64,000 nucleotides of DNA, taken from positions 1,717,105 to 1,781,104 of the forward strand of contig NZ_KB913017.1 of the NCBI RefSeq assembly GCF_000383975.1, read 5' to 3'. Origin of the DNA: Natronorubrum tibetense GA33. GTDB lineage: Archaea; Halobacteriota; Halobacteria; Halobacteriales; Natrialbaceae. A program made the translations under genes and the position numbers. Numbering within the stretch: position 1 is the first letter of the stretch; each line of letters starts with the position of its first letter. The notes under the pieces were generated by a model. The model ran no database searches. It saw only the letters and a list, made by a program, of their open reading frames with translations, and was not told the origin of the DNA. Of the stretch, positions 1 through 8,337 are shown piece after piece.

Positions 1-2
1 TC

Positions 3-464
3 GAACACCGCGGGCAGTCGACCGAACTCGCCGGACTGGTCTTCGGGGGCTACTTCGTGGTGCAGGCGATCACGCAGGTCGGCGTCGGCGCGGCATCGGA
101 TCGGTACGGACGCGACGTCGCCACGGCGGGCTGTATGGTCCTCGCGGCGGCCGGCTTCGCGCTCCTGATCGCCGTTCCCGGAACCGTCGCCATCGTCGCC
201 GCTGTGCTATTGGTCGGCACCGGTCTCGGCTGGGGTGCGGCGTTGTTGCCCCGATTCATGGACGTCCTCTCGGAGACCGAACGCGGGGCGGGCTTCGGGC
301 TGATCAGGACCGTTTACGGCTTCATCGGCGCGCTCGGTTCCGTCGCGACCGGACTCCTCGCCGACCTCTTCGGTTGGGGATTCGCTTTCGGCGTTCTCGC
401 CGGATTGCTCGTGCTGGTGTTCGTCGCGCTCGTGGCGAACTGGGTGCTCTCGCTCGGCTACTGA
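3..464 (+). CDS. MFS transporter, C-terminal part (5' end outside window)
   Basis: The frame is open from base 3, so the N-terminal half lies outside the window. The visible part is a run of hydrophobic helices. Near its beginning is a loop reading GAASDRYGRD, which matches the G-x-x-x-D-R-x-G-R-[RK] loop of the major facilitator superfamily. This loop normally occurs between helices 2 and 3 and again between 8 and 9; only about 150 residues remain, so this is probably the second copy. It would be an integral membrane secondary transporter, and the substrate cannot be read from the sequence. The stop codon TGA at 462-464 abuts a long palindrome that could act as terminator or be an inserted element. 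Confidence 0.8.
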   Translation, partial: EHRGQSTELAGLVFGGYFVVQAITQVGVGAASDRYGRDVATAGCMVLAAAGFALLIAVPGTVAIVAAVLLVGTGLGWGAALLPRFMDVLSETERGAGFGLIRTVYGFIGALGSVATGLLADLFGWGFAFGVLAGLLVLVFVALVANWVLSLGY

Positions 465-573
465 TACTGCCGGATAGAAATCAATGAGAAGATCAGTCGC
501 GAAAATCCCGCCATCGGCGCGCCGATGGCGGCGGGACTGTGGCTGATCTTCGAATAGTTCTATCCGGCAGTAT
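464..573. repeat. Long palindrome (MITE-like element or terminator)
   Basis: The arms ATACTGCCGGATAGAA (464-479) and TTCTATCCGGCAGTAT (558-573) are perfect 16-base inverted repeats. A second perfect pair, GAAGATCAG (488-496) and CTGATCTTC (543-551), lies inside them. At the centre is a perfect 24-base palindrome at 508-531. The nearly self-complementary 110 bases are bounded by TA at 465-466 and 571-572, as expected for a miniature inverted-repeat element of the TA-target type. It begins directly at the MFS stop codon, so it could also terminate transcription. Inference: MITE-like. Confidence 0.6.
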
Positions 574-772
574 GACTCGCGGTTCTCCTCTCGAGGACGG
601 GCCAGGACTGTTGTTACGAGGAAAGTACGTTCCCATCCACTTCACACGAACACGCAATCTGCCTATCCGATCTAACGGAGTAGGCCGGGGATGGTATCGC
701 AGTGACGGTGGACGGAGCGGTGTGAATGCTGTGGCAGGACGTCAGCCTGCCCTTCTTGACGCCCAGCAGGTG
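574..772. other. Intergenic stretch without visible gene
   Basis: Between the palindrome and the ferredoxin promoter no convincing coding frame is seen. The open frames here have arbitrary composition and one begins inside the palindrome. Confidence 0.5.
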
Positions 773-774
773 TA

Positions 775-784
775 TACTTTTAAG
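775..784 (+). promoter_or_regulatory. TATA box of the ferredoxin gene
   Basis: The AT-rich stretch TATACTTTTAAG at 773-784 sits about 30-35 bases before the ATG at 814. This is the usual archaeal TATA-to-start spacing for a very short leader. Confidence 0.5.
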
Positions 785-789
785 TGTGA

Positions 790-1137
<348 letters not shown>

Positions 1138-1196
1138 GTCGACCGCGTTGTCCGGTTCGACGAACTACTGCGAACCGTCTGTGAGAGGAGGGTGCG

Positions 1197-1361
1197 TTAT
1201 TCGGCTCGATCGACGTCGACTTTCTCCTTCAACGTCTCGAGACCGTCGGCTTCGGCGAGTTCCTGGAGGCGCTCGCGGAAGTGATCCTCACAGAGACCGA
1301 CCTTGAGGCCTTCGGATTCGGCAGCGAAGGCGGCCTCGCGGTCACAGTAGTGACAGTTCAT
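1197..1361 (-). CDS. Small CxxC protein, haloarchaeal family of unknown function
   Basis: This 54-residue protein begins MNCHYCDREAA, with a CxxC at residues 3-6 and a further cysteine-histidine pair (GLCEDHF) about 20 residues on. That is the layout of a small zinc-finger fold, followed by an acidic helix. The frame continues 16 codons upstream to another ATG, but the inner ATG puts the CxxC at the N terminus as in similar short haloarchaeal proteins, so it is preferred. The function is unknown. A nucleic-acid-binding or regulatory zinc protein would fit, but nothing here proves it. Confidence 0.65.
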   Translation of the reverse strand: MNCHYCDREAAFAAESEGLKVGLCEDHFRERLQELAEADGLETLKEKVDVDRAE

Positions 1362-1422
1362 ACTCGCGCTTTGGCACCACGATGCATTGAACCCTCCGCT
1401 ATCGGCCAAGGCTGTATCAAAC

Positions 1423-2211
1423 TCATTGTATGTCTAGCGCCAGTTGCTCGTACTCTCGTCGCGAGAGACCGGCGATCCCGAGTTCGTGGTCGTGTGCGTC
1501 GGTTCCACCGGTCACCAGCAGTTCGTTACGTTCGATCGCCCGCTCGACGAGACGCAGATCGAGGTCGGTGTGCCCGTAGGGGTAGTGTAACTCGACGGCC
1601 TCGAGGTCGGGATCGGCCGTCAGCGCGAGCGCGGCGTCGGGGTCGCGATACCGTAACGGATGGGCCAGCGAGACGAGCCGACACGACGCGGTGAGCGCCG
1701 CTAACCCCTGCTCGAAGGTGGGCACGTCTCGCGGCACGAAACAGGGGTCGCCGTAGCCGATGAGGCGATCAAACGCGTCCTCGTAGTCGTACTCGACGTC
1801 GGGGTGGTCGTCGACCGCCCGGGCGACGTGGGGCCGTCCGAACCCGTCGCCGACGGTGAGACCGAGGTCGACGCCGAGTCGCGTCTCGACGCAGTCGACG
1901 ATCGCCTGCCCGCGCTCGATTCGATTCGTCTGGATTCGGTCGACGAGGCCCTCGAGATCGCCGGTCGACTCGACGCCGTACCCCAGCAGGTCGACGCGCT
2001 CGCCGTGGGGCGTCTCGACGCGGAGTTCGATTCCGCTGACGAGCGTCACGCCCTCGCGCTCGACCATCGGCCCGTCGAGCGGCTGCACCCGATCGTGGTC
2101 CGTCAGTGCGACGACATCTACGCCCGCTCGGTTGGCGGCGGCCGGTACGTCCTCGAGTTCGAGGCCCCCGTCCGAGCGCGTCGTGTGGACGTGTAAATCG
2201 GCGTACGGCAT
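1423..2211 (-). CDS. PHP-domain metal-dependent phosphoesterase
   Basis: The 262-residue protein starts MPYADLHVHTTRSDGG. The H-x-H near the N terminus, TDHD at about residue 40, the SLAHP segment and the C-terminal GGTDAHDH are metal-ligand motifs of the polymerase-and-histidinol-phosphatase (PHP) family. The closest described group is the YciV/TrpH-type 3',5'-nucleoside bisphosphate phosphatase. That group hydrolyses pAp or the 5' ends of short RNAs with a trinuclear metal centre. The frame is open far upstream, but ATG 2211 is preferred because the domain begins there and a TATA-like stretch (reverse of 2240-2247) lies about 30 bases before it. It is cytoplasmic; the exact substrate is inferred only. 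Confidence 0.85.
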   Translation of the reverse strand: MPYADLHVHTTRSDGGLELEDVPAAANRAGVDVVALTDHDRVQPLDGPMVEREGVTLVSGIELRVETPHGERVDLLGYGVESTGDLEGLVDRIQTNRIERGQAIVDCVETRLGVDLGLTVGDGFGRPHVARAVDDHPDVEYDYEDAFDRLIGYGDPCFVPRDVPTFEQGLAALTASCRLVSLAHPLRYRDPDAALALTADPDLEAVELHYPYGHTDLDLRLVERAIERNELLVTGGTDAHDHELGIAGLSRREYEQLALDIQ

Positions 2212-2347
2212 ATCATTCGAGTCGAAGGCCGGCGCTCGTAAAGTCGTTTCTTCCGCTCGTCTTCGAGGGAGGGCAGCCCATGATCTATAATGATCATCTA
2301 GGACTCCTAGGTCTACGGTGGAACTAGAAAACGTATATGGACAATGT

Positions 2348-2355
2348 TTATAATT
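2348..2355 (+). promoter_or_regulatory. TATA box, leaderless promoter of the gene at 2380
   Basis: TTATAATT lies 25-32 bases before ATG 2380, so transcription should begin at or next to the start codon. A small inverted repeat (CTAGGACTCCTAG, 2298-2310) lies further upstream and could be an operator. Confidence 0.6.
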
Positions 2356-2379
2356 ATCGTTCACGGTAGTTAGCGTGTA

Positions 2380-2667
2380 ATGCTGCTCAATGGCACCGGC
2401 GACGTCATCGACGACCACGAGTATCCCGCTACGACCGAGGAAATGATCGAACAGTACGGCGATCGGACCCTCGAACTCCCAAACGGGTCTGAGACGGTCG
2501 CGGATGTACTCGCCCGCCTCGAGTCCGAAACCTTCGAGTCCCCGGAGGAGGCCCGATTCGCCGTCTACGGCGCCGTGAGCGACAAGGCCGTCGGCCGCGT
2601 CGGCTACAGCGACCGCGACCCGACGCCGGTCGGTAGCCCGTACGCGCCCGACGCCGTTTCGTTCTAA
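2380..2667 (+). CDS. Small acidic haloarchaeal protein (DUF5789-like)
   Basis: The 95-residue soluble acidic protein has no signal peptide or membrane segment. The pattern 'GDVIDDHEYPATTEEMIEQYG...LELPNGSETVADVLARL' resembles the haloarchaeal DUF5789/DUF2795 group, often annotated as small helical proteins of unknown role. A good TATA box places the transcription start at the ATG, which supports this as a real leaderless gene. Its neighbours (PHP phosphoesterase and cupredoxin) face the other way, so it is a single-gene unit. Function unknown. Confidence 0.7.
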   Translation: MLLNGTGDVIDDHEYPATTEEMIEQYGDRTLELPNGSETVADVLARLESETFESPEEARFAVYGAVSDKAVGRVGYSDRDPTPVGSPYAPDAVSF

Positions 2668-2844
2668 CGACCGACGATTTTTCGCGCCGGCTTCTCGCTC
2701 ACCTCTCACGTACAGTCCCACCTCTCCGTATCAGTCGGCGAAAAACGGAACGTGTCGTATTGCTCGCACACGATTCGACGTGTTCCGTGCGTGACCTCGC
2801 TCGGTTCGTGTGCGAGCTAACGGGCTCTGCCGCTCGTACCGATT

Positions 2845-3798
2845 TCAGAGTTCGAGCTGTTTGTTCGCGTCGTCGATCTCCTCCCAAGAGACCGCCTCCT
2901 CCTCGATGATTCGCTCGGGCTCGAGCGCCGAGTCGCCGAGGACGGTCAGCGCGGCACCGACCGGCGGTCGGAGTTCGGGTTCCGCGTCGGGTGGCATCTC
3001 CTCGTCGTTCTCGTCGGGCTCTGCTTCGTCCCCGTTCGGTCCGTTCCCGTGGCCGTCGTCGTGTGGTCCGTTCCTGTGGCCGTCGTCGTGTGGTCCGTTC
3101 CCACGGCCGTTCGGGTCGTCGTCACGATTTTCGCCGCGTTCGTGGGGCCCATTGCCGTCGTTCGGCATCTCCGCATCGTCGCCGTCCGGTTCGGCCATCG
3201 CCTCGGGCTCCGGAACCGGCTCCGCACCGGGCCCCGTCGCCTCACCCGCGACGATCCGCATCACGTGGCCGAAAATCTCGTGCGGACCGCAGTGCATGTC
3301 GTACACGCCCGGCTGCTCGAACGTGTAGAGCCAGTAAGCGTTCACCGGCAACACGGGCGAGGAAAACGGCGGAACGTCGTCCGGAACTCGCGGTAACTGT
3401 CCCTGTGCGGGGTGGTACGCTGTCACGGAGTGGTGGGGCGTGACGAGTCTGAACTGGACGGTGTCGCCCGGTTCGACGTACAGCCCCGTCGGCTCGAAGA
3501 AGAACTCCGGAATCTCGCGGTCTTCGCGGGGTTGAATCATCGCGTCGACGACGTGGTCCGGGTCGACCAGCGGATCGACGTCCATCGCGAGCGCCGAGAA
3601 GCCGAACGTGGGGTGGATTCCGTCACCGGACTGGTCCGGCGGAATCTCGTCTTGCTGCAGTGTCGGACCGGCAGCGACCGCGTTCGTTCCCAGCGTCACG
3701 GCTGCGCCCGCACCGAGGACTTGCAACAGCCGTCGTCGATCGAGTACCGAGGCAGTCGGTGTCGAATCGCCGTCTGTGGGGTCGTATTCTCCCTTCAT
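2845..3798 (-). CDS. Tat-exported cupredoxin (halocyanin/plastocyanin-like)
   Basis: The protein has 317 residues. A twin-arginine signal (DRRRLLQVLGAGAAVTLG) lies about 20 residues from the start, so it is exported folded. The middle holds a blue-copper domain with the ligand set TPHHSVTAYH and MHCGPHEIFGHVM (Cys-x2-His-x4-His/Met region). The second half is a His/Asn/Gly/Asp-rich tail with 9-residue repeats of the type NGPHDDGHG. It then ends in an acidic domain without a membrane anchor. It probably carries electrons at the outer face of the membrane, and the repeats might bind metal (inference). ATG 3798 is chosen because a TATA-like GTTTATCT (reverse of 3822-3829) lies 24-31 bases before it. 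Confidence 0.8.
   Translation of the reverse strand: MKGEYDPTDGDSTPTASVLDRRRLLQVLGAGAAVTLGTNAVAAGPTLQQDEIPPDQSGDGIHPTFGFSALAMDVDPLVDPDHVVDAMIQPREDREIPEFFFEPTGLYVEPGDTVQFRLVTPHHSVTAYHPAQGQLPRVPDDVPPFSSPVLPVNAYWLYTFEQPGVYDMHCGPHEIFGHVMRIVAGEATGPGAEPVPEPEAMAEPDGDDAEMPNDGNGPHERGENRDDDPNGRGNGPHDDGHRNGPHDDGHGNGPNGDEAEPDENDEEMPPDAEPELRPPVGAALTVLGDSALEPERIIEEEAVSWEEIDDANKQLEL
3038..3114. repeat. 27-bp tandem repeat inside the cupredoxin gene
   Basis: Three adjacent 27-base units (starting at 3038, 3065 and 3092) encode the repeated NGPHDDGHG-type peptide. The first two differ at only one base and the third is degenerate. The in-frame length keeps the protein open. Confidence 0.8.
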
Positions 3799-3924
3799 GG
3801 GGAGTATCACTTCGCCGGGTGTGGAGATAAACATGCCACATGGTACCACGTGACTGTCAGGAACGGAGATAGCTGCGATTGCCCCGTCCGCCGGTCTCCC
3901 TCAAGCGGGACGACCGCCCGCCGC

Positions 3925-4986
3925 TCAGAACTCGTCGATGACCGGAATACCGACCGTCTCGTAGTCGGTCATCGCGGCGAGTTTGTCGCTGACGTCCTCG
4001 AGTCCGATCGTCTCCGAGACGACCTTTTCGGGCTCGAGTTTCCCCGTCGAAACCATCCGGAAGATCTCGTCGTAGCGCGTCGGCGGCATGCCCAGCGAGC
4101 CGATAAACTCGATCTCCTGCATCGTCATCGCGTCGGTGGGGAGGTGGATCATCCCCTGTTCGTCCTGCGTCGTCAGGCCGACCTGAATGTGCTGGCCGTG
4201 GGCGTCGAGGCTGAGCACGGAGTTCTGGCAGGTCGTCGCGATGCCGAGGGCGTCCATCGAAACCTGCGCGCCGCCGTCCGTGATCGCCTGCACTTCGCCG
4301 GGCACGTCTTCGATGTCGGCGGCATTGACGCCCTCGACGGCCCCGAGTTCGCGGGCCTTCTCGAGTTTGTCGTCCGTCAGGTCGACGGCGACGACGTTCG
4401 CGCCGAGCGCGTCGGCGATGTGGACTGCCGAGAGGCCGACGCCGCCGCAGCCGTGGATCGAGACCCAGTCCCCGGCGCCGATATCCGCACGGTGTGCCAG
4501 CGCGTGGAACGAGGTCATGAACCGGCAGCCGAGCCCGGCCATGTCGACCGACGAAACGCCGTCGGGTAGTTCGACGAGATTGTGGTCCGCGGTGGGGACG
4601 TGGAGCTGTTCGGCGAACGCCCCTTGCGCTTGCTCGATGAACCCCAGGGGCATCACGTTCTCACAGATATTGGAGTGGCCGCGCTGACACCGCGGACAGG
4701 CGCCGTCGCCGAGATTGAACGGGACCGCGACGTGATCGCCCTCGCTGACGCTGTCGACCTCGTCGCCGACGGCGACGACGCGGCCGGCGGGTTCGTGGCC
4801 GAGAATCTGTCCCGGCTGCGTCTCGAGATCGAGCCATCCCCAGTCGCCCTGCCAGCCGTGCCAGTCGCTCCGACAGACGCCACAGGCTTCGACTTCGACG
4901 ACTGCTCCTTCGGGAGCTGGATCTGGGGCGTCGACGTCTTCGATCGAAAGCGGTTCGCCGTGTTCCTCGAGTACTGCGGCTCGCAT
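3925..4986 (-). CDS. Zinc-dependent alcohol dehydrogenase (MDR family)
   Basis: The protein has 353 residues and is cytoplasmic. The medium-chain dehydrogenase layout is clear: a catalytic-zinc GroES-like domain (C38 in ACGVCRSDWHGW, GHEPAGRV at 63-70) followed by a Rossmann domain with GCGGVG and an aspartate ending the second strand (VVAVD), which favours NAD(H). The structural-zinc loop reads GDGACPRCQRGHSNIC, with three of the usual four cysteines and an Asp near the expected first position. The true substrate (alcohol or polyol) is not evident. A TATATA at 5011-5016 lies 25-30 bases before ATG 4986, which settles the start and implies a leaderless mRNA. Confidence 0.88.
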   Translation of the reverse strand: MRAAVLEEHGEPLSIEDVDAPDPAPEGAVVEVEACGVCRSDWHGWQGDWGWLDLETQPGQILGHEPAGRVVAVGDEVDSVSEGDHVAVPFNLGDGACPRCQRGHSNICENVMPLGFIEQAQGAFAEQLHVPTADHNLVELPDGVSSVDMAGLGCRFMTSFHALAHRADIGAGDWVSIHGCGGVGLSAVHIADALGANVVAVDLTDDKLEKARELGAVEGVNAADIEDVPGEVQAITDGGAQVSMDALGIATTCQNSVLSLDAHGQHIQVGLTTQDEQGMIHLPTDAMTMQEIEFIGSLGMPPTRYDEIFRMVSTGKLEPEKVVSETIGLEDVSDKLAAMTDYETVGIPVIDEF

Positions 4987-5010
4987 ATCCTGATTGTTGA
5001 TACCACACAC

Positions 5011-5016
5011 TATATA
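5011..5016 (-). promoter_or_regulatory. TATA box of the alcohol dehydrogenase gene
   Basis: TATATA (palindromic) lies 25-30 bases before ATG 4986 on the minus strand, the standard leaderless spacing. Confidence 0.6.
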
Positions 5017-5091
5017 CGTGTCTCTACACTCACAGATCGATGAGACTCGTACTCGAGAGAATGCTCGGAACGAATCGAACTGCAGTCCGCA

Positions 5092-6099
5092 TCAGTTCAA
5101 CAGGTCGATCGCGTCCTCGAGTTCGAGCGGGACCGATCCCTTCTGGTAGCCTTCGATGTGCCCGTTCGGACGGGCGCGATAGACGACGGCGGGACGGTGA
5201 CGGACGTCAGGTTGCTCGCCGCGAACGGCGTTCCAGGCGTCGTCGCGGAAACTCGAGCAGTCGACGAAGAGGACGGCGCCACCGCCGTGTTCGGCGAGTT
5301 GGCCGTTGGTCTTGGTCTCGGCGGTGTCGCGAACGGCGGCGACGGGACCCGAGGCAGCCCGGTTCGCCGGCGGCTGCGGTCGGGTTACCTCGACGAGGAC
5401 GTTGGTCTTCGGGTCTTTCGCCCGGAAATCCAGCGAGTGCCCGGTCGTGACTTCGATCTCAGGGACGACGTCGTAGCCGGCGTCGCTGAGGATCTTCGCG
5501 GCGATGAACTCGCCCATCGAGGCGCTCATGCGGACGCGATCCACGTGATCGCTGGTCCCCAACTTGCCGGACATGACGTGTCGGTACTCGTCGAGCACGC
5601 CGGTCTTGAAGAAGTCCTCGAAGAAACGCGTCGTCTCGCGTCGTCCGGCGTCGGGGAAGCCGGCGGCGTGTTCGCGGAAGAAGGCCCGCGTCGACTCGCG
5701 ACCATCCTTCGACATAAAGACGGGCAGAAAGTACCACGAGAGATGCGGGTAGTCAGCGAGCCACGGGTCCTCCTCGTGGAGCGTCGCGAGCAGTTCGCGC
5801 TGGGTCCATCGGGCGACGTGATAGGGAACCTCCCGCCAGCCGAACTTGTCGGTCCGCCACAGCGAGGAGGGCGTTTCGGTGTTGCCCATCCAGTAGGCCT
5901 CCGTATCGTTTCGCGCGAAGAGGGCGATGTCGCCGTTTTGCATCTCGAAGCGATGCGTCTCCCAGTCGGCGCCGATCTCGAATCGCGGTGGGACTGCACG
6001 CGCTCCGATGTTCGATCGAAGCGGCTGCAGAATATCCTGTCGGACTTTCTGTTCGCTCCACGCCGAGGGCGAATACCGAAAGCGAAGCGGCCGTGCCAC
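5092..6099 (-). CDS. DUF5784-type protein with a nuclease-like segment
   Basis: This 335-residue soluble protein belongs, by overall sequence, to a conserved haloarchaeal family of unknown function (DUF5784). There is no signal peptide or membrane helix. The C-terminal third reads '...SDAGYDVVPEIEVTTGHSLDFRAKDPKTNVLVEVTRPQPP'-like in outline. It has an acidic residue before a hydrophobic strand and then E-V-T-R, which recalls the PD-(D/E)xK nuclease core with Thr in place of the usual Lys. That resemblance is an inference from pattern only. The gene stands alone, divergent from the small gene at 6237. A possible role in nucleic-acid processing is unproven. Confidence 0.7.
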   Translation of the reverse strand: MARPLRFRYSPSAWSEQKVRQDILQPLRSNIGARAVPPRFEIGADWETHRFEMQNGDIALFARNDTEAYWMGNTETPSSLWRTDKFGWREVPYHVARWTQRELLATLHEEDPWLADYPHLSWYFLPVFMSKDGRESTRAFFREHAAGFPDAGRRETTRFFEDFFKTGVLDEYRHVMSGKLGTSDHVDRVRMSASMGEFIAAKILSDAGYDVVPEIEVTTGHSLDFRAKDPKTNVLVEVTRPQPPANRAASGPVAAVRDTAETKTNGQLAEHGGGAVLFVDCSSFRDDAWNAVRGEQPDVRHRPAVVYRARPNGHIEGYQKGSVPLELEDAIDLLN

Positions 6100-6236
6100 A
6101 CCCTCACTTCGGTGTGGGAGTCCATACGTGTTACGTGTCCGTGCAGAATTCGAGCGGGGATCGTCTTCCCCGAAGAGAGGGGGGTGAGGGACCGTTACAT
6201 TAATGTATGTCAGCCACCAACATGAGTGTACTTACC

Positions 6237-6410
6237 ATGTCAATGGGTGCCTATGACGAAGATGAGCACGAGCGCCGCGAGCAGCAAGCCTCGAAGGTCG
6301 ACACCGATTTCGACGACGAGCGGACGATCTATCACGGCAAAGTCGAGTACGATTCCGGCGAGTCGGCCGAGGAACTGCTCGATCAGTTCGAACGGATGAA
6401 GTCGGACTGA
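6237..6410 (+). CDS. Short acidic protein, DUF5786 type
   Basis: The protein has 57 residues (MSMGAYDEDEHERREQ...) and is strongly charged, with a recognisable core 'HGKVEYDSGESAEELLDQFE'. This matches a family of short haloarchaeal proteins of unknown function (DUF5786). Two further in-frame ATGs lie at 6207 and 6222. The inner start is chosen because family members begin MSMGAYDEDEHERRE and a TATA-like CATTAATG at about 6198-6205 lies roughly 32-39 bases before it. It has no predicted export signal and is transcribed divergently from the DUF5784 gene. Confidence 0.75.
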   Translation: MSMGAYDEDEHERREQQASKVDTDFDDERTIYHGKVEYDSGESAEELLDQFERMKSD

Positions 6411-6549
6411 CGCTGCGGCGCTCGTTCTCCCCGTTCTCATCGGTCACGAGCGACGGCCATCCCACAGCTATCGCGCAAGCCGGCCGCAGGGAGCCGAGAG
6501 TCCGGCCCCGCCGTGTCACTCGAGGGCAGCCCAGCGCGGGTCCATCGTG

Positions 6550-7587
6550 TCACTCGAGTGCGTCCCAGCCCGGCGTCTCCGGTGCTCCGCGAGTTGTTTC
6601 GACGTCGGCGGCAACTGCCGGTGAGGGAACCGTTCCGTCCGCGTCTCGACGTCGCCGTTCCCACTCTCGGATCGCCGGACCGACCCACGATTCGGCGCGG
6701 CTCTCGTCGACTTCGTCGGCCGAACTGCGCTTGTCGTCGGAGCCGTCGGCCGAACTGCGCTTGTCGCCGGATTCTTCTGCGGGATTGCCGTCAGCACTTG
6801 CTGTCTCGAGCGCTCGCGCTTTTCCCCACTCGTAGTGATAATCGGAGGTCACGAGCGTGCCGGGGCTCGAGGCCGCGGCGACGGCGAGACACTCCGCGCG
6901 GTCCTCGCTCGTCAGTTCTCCGGTGGCCGTTCGATCGATGACGCCCTCGAGCGTCTCGGGTCGGGGGTGGGCGAAGAGCTTCGCGCCGAGGGCCTGCGTG
7001 CCGAGCAGCAGTCCGTCGAGGGCCGCGGGTGCGTCATCCTCGATCAGGCGCTGGCCCTCGAACGCGGCTTCGACGCGCTCGCATTCGGTCTCCTGCTCGA
7101 GCGCGAGGTTGTGCGCCGGATAGGAACCACACTCGTCGGGGAACTGCTCGTCGCCGTGGATGCGACACTGCAGCGTTTCCGGGTCGAGGAAGACACAGGC
7201 CGGGAGCCACGCGGGCTCCTCGCGGTCGAAGGGATCGACCGGCTTCGGCGGTTTTCGAAGGCCGACGAAAAAGACCGGGCGACCGGCGACGGCGGCGACG
7301 CTGTAACCGTCGATCTCGACGCTCTCGCCCGCGTCTCGAGCGCGCCAGAATCGCGGCGTCAGCGCGGGGGCCATTCCCGCCTCGAGAAACCCGCGGACCT
7401 CGTCCCGAGTCAACGCGACGAAGTTCGTGTCGTCGTCGAGGGGGGCTCGACTCCCCACGGCGTCGGCGTCGCCGTCGGTATCGAGTCGTGCGCGTCGGTG
7501 TCGACGGGCTGTCCCGTCCGTCTCGGCGTCGTGAAACGGCCGCCAGTTCAGACAGCAGCCGGCACAGCCCTCGCAGTTCACCTCCAT
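6550..7587 (-). CDS. YkgJ-family cysteine-cluster protein
   Basis: The protein has 345 residues. The N terminus MEVNCEGCAGCCLNW holds the C-x2-C-x2-CC cluster typical of the YkgJ/Fli(B)-like family. Two further cysteine groups (LPACVFLDPETLQCRIH and FPDECGSYPA) complete the usual eight-Cys arrangement, probably an Fe-S or zinc site. The C-terminal 100 residues are acidic and low-complexity with a duplicated DKRSSAD motif. The enzymatic role of the family is not settled. ATG 7587 is chosen over an upstream ATG because TATATA at 7612-7617 lies 25-30 bases before it. Confidence 0.8.
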   Translation of the reverse strand: MEVNCEGCAGCCLNWRPFHDAETDGTARRHRRARLDTDGDADAVGSRAPLDDDTNFVALTRDEVRGFLEAGMAPALTPRFWRARDAGESVEIDGYSVAAVAGRPVFFVGLRKPPKPVDPFDREEPAWLPACVFLDPETLQCRIHGDEQFPDECGSYPAHNLALEQETECERVEAAFEGQRLIEDDAPAALDGLLLGTQALGAKLFAHPRPETLEGVIDRTATGELTSEDRAECLAVAAASSPGTLVTSDYHYEWGKARALETASADGNPAEESGDKRSSADGSDDKRSSADEVDESRAESWVGPAIREWERRRRDADGTVPSPAVAADVETTRGAPETPGWDALE

Positions 7588-7611
7588 GTTCGACGGTACC
7601 ACGACGTGACG

Positions 7612-7617
7612 TATATA
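7612..7617 (-). promoter_or_regulatory. TATA box of the YkgJ-family gene
   Basis: TATATA is 25-30 bases upstream of ATG 7587 on the minus strand, giving a leaderless transcript. Confidence 0.6.
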
Positions 7618-7679
7618 CTGTTCACCGGCACGAGACCGGTGGGGGAACGACTTTCACCGTTCGGCACCCAGCTGTGGGT

Positions 7680-7919
7680 ATGGCACGGGACTCCTGTGAC
7701 GGCTGCGGCCGCACGGTCACGGTCGCCGGCGGCATCGCCAACCTCTGGACGTTCGGCGACGGTGGCGAGGGGACGGCGATGACACTCGAGCTCGCGGACG
7801 GAACGGCACACCTGCTCTGTTACCCCTGTATCGAGGTGATCCCCGACGAGCCGACCGCCGAAGACGTCGACCGACTCGAGCAGGTCGACGAGGAGACCTC
7901 GCGGCTTCGCGCCGCGTAG
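7680..7919 (+). CDS. Small zinc-finger-like protein, function unknown
   Basis: The 79-residue protein begins MARDSCDGCGRTVTVAGG. It has one C-x2-C pair near the start and a second cysteine pair in LLCYPCIEV about 50 residues later, together a plausible single zinc site. The rest is acidic with a C-terminal helix. No export signal is present. Similar short CxxC proteins are common in haloarchaea and remain uncharacterised. It is divergent from the YkgJ-family gene, with about 92 bases between the two starts. Confidence 0.7.
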   Translation: MARDSCDGCGRTVTVAGGIANLWTFGDGGEGTAMTLELADGTAHLLCYPCIEVIPDEPTAEDVDRLEQVDEETSRLRAA

Positions 7920-8300
7920 TTGTGACTGCAGGTCGGGAGATCGGCCAAAAAATCGTGTGGAGTCGCGGCCGGCCGGCGCTGGTACGTGTGATATGAGCGC
8001 GACGCAGAGCCCCGCGAGCGGAGCCGTTCGCCAGCCGACCGCACCTGTCGCGTGAGCCACGACCACTGCGCCATCGGCTGGCGCACGCGGAAGGTGGGAG
8101 TCGAACGCCACGAGCGAAGCGCCGTTGGGGCCGAGTGACCGCGACGCGCCTCGCGAACCGATCTTCCGTACCCCATTCGAGGTGCGACATCGTATTCGTA
8201 ATCGTCCAGCTATCGGCCGGTAGGCACTCCTTTCTCGGTCCGTCTCGAGCCTTCCTTTCGTCTTCGCCCAGACGCCCGTCGTCGATTCGCGAAACGGTTC
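7920..8300. other. Intergenic stretch without visible gene
   Basis: Open frames on the minus strand here are arginine-rich shadows without a domain. Several short GC-rich stems are possible (for example GTGG and CCAC around 8092-8110), but no known RNA family is recognised. Confidence 0.45.
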
Positions 8301-8337
8301 GGTGCCTTTAGGACGCGGCCGGTCCGTGAGTCGAACG

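Noticed and set aside
6437-6688. Short minus-strand frames downstream of the YkgJ-family gene
   Set aside because: They overlap the true gene's 3' end in other frames and have no promoter.
8078-8115. tRNA-like GTGGGAGTCGAACGCCAC
   Set aside because: A T-arm-like hairpin is visible, but no acceptor, D or anticodon arm fits, and the loop size is wrong.
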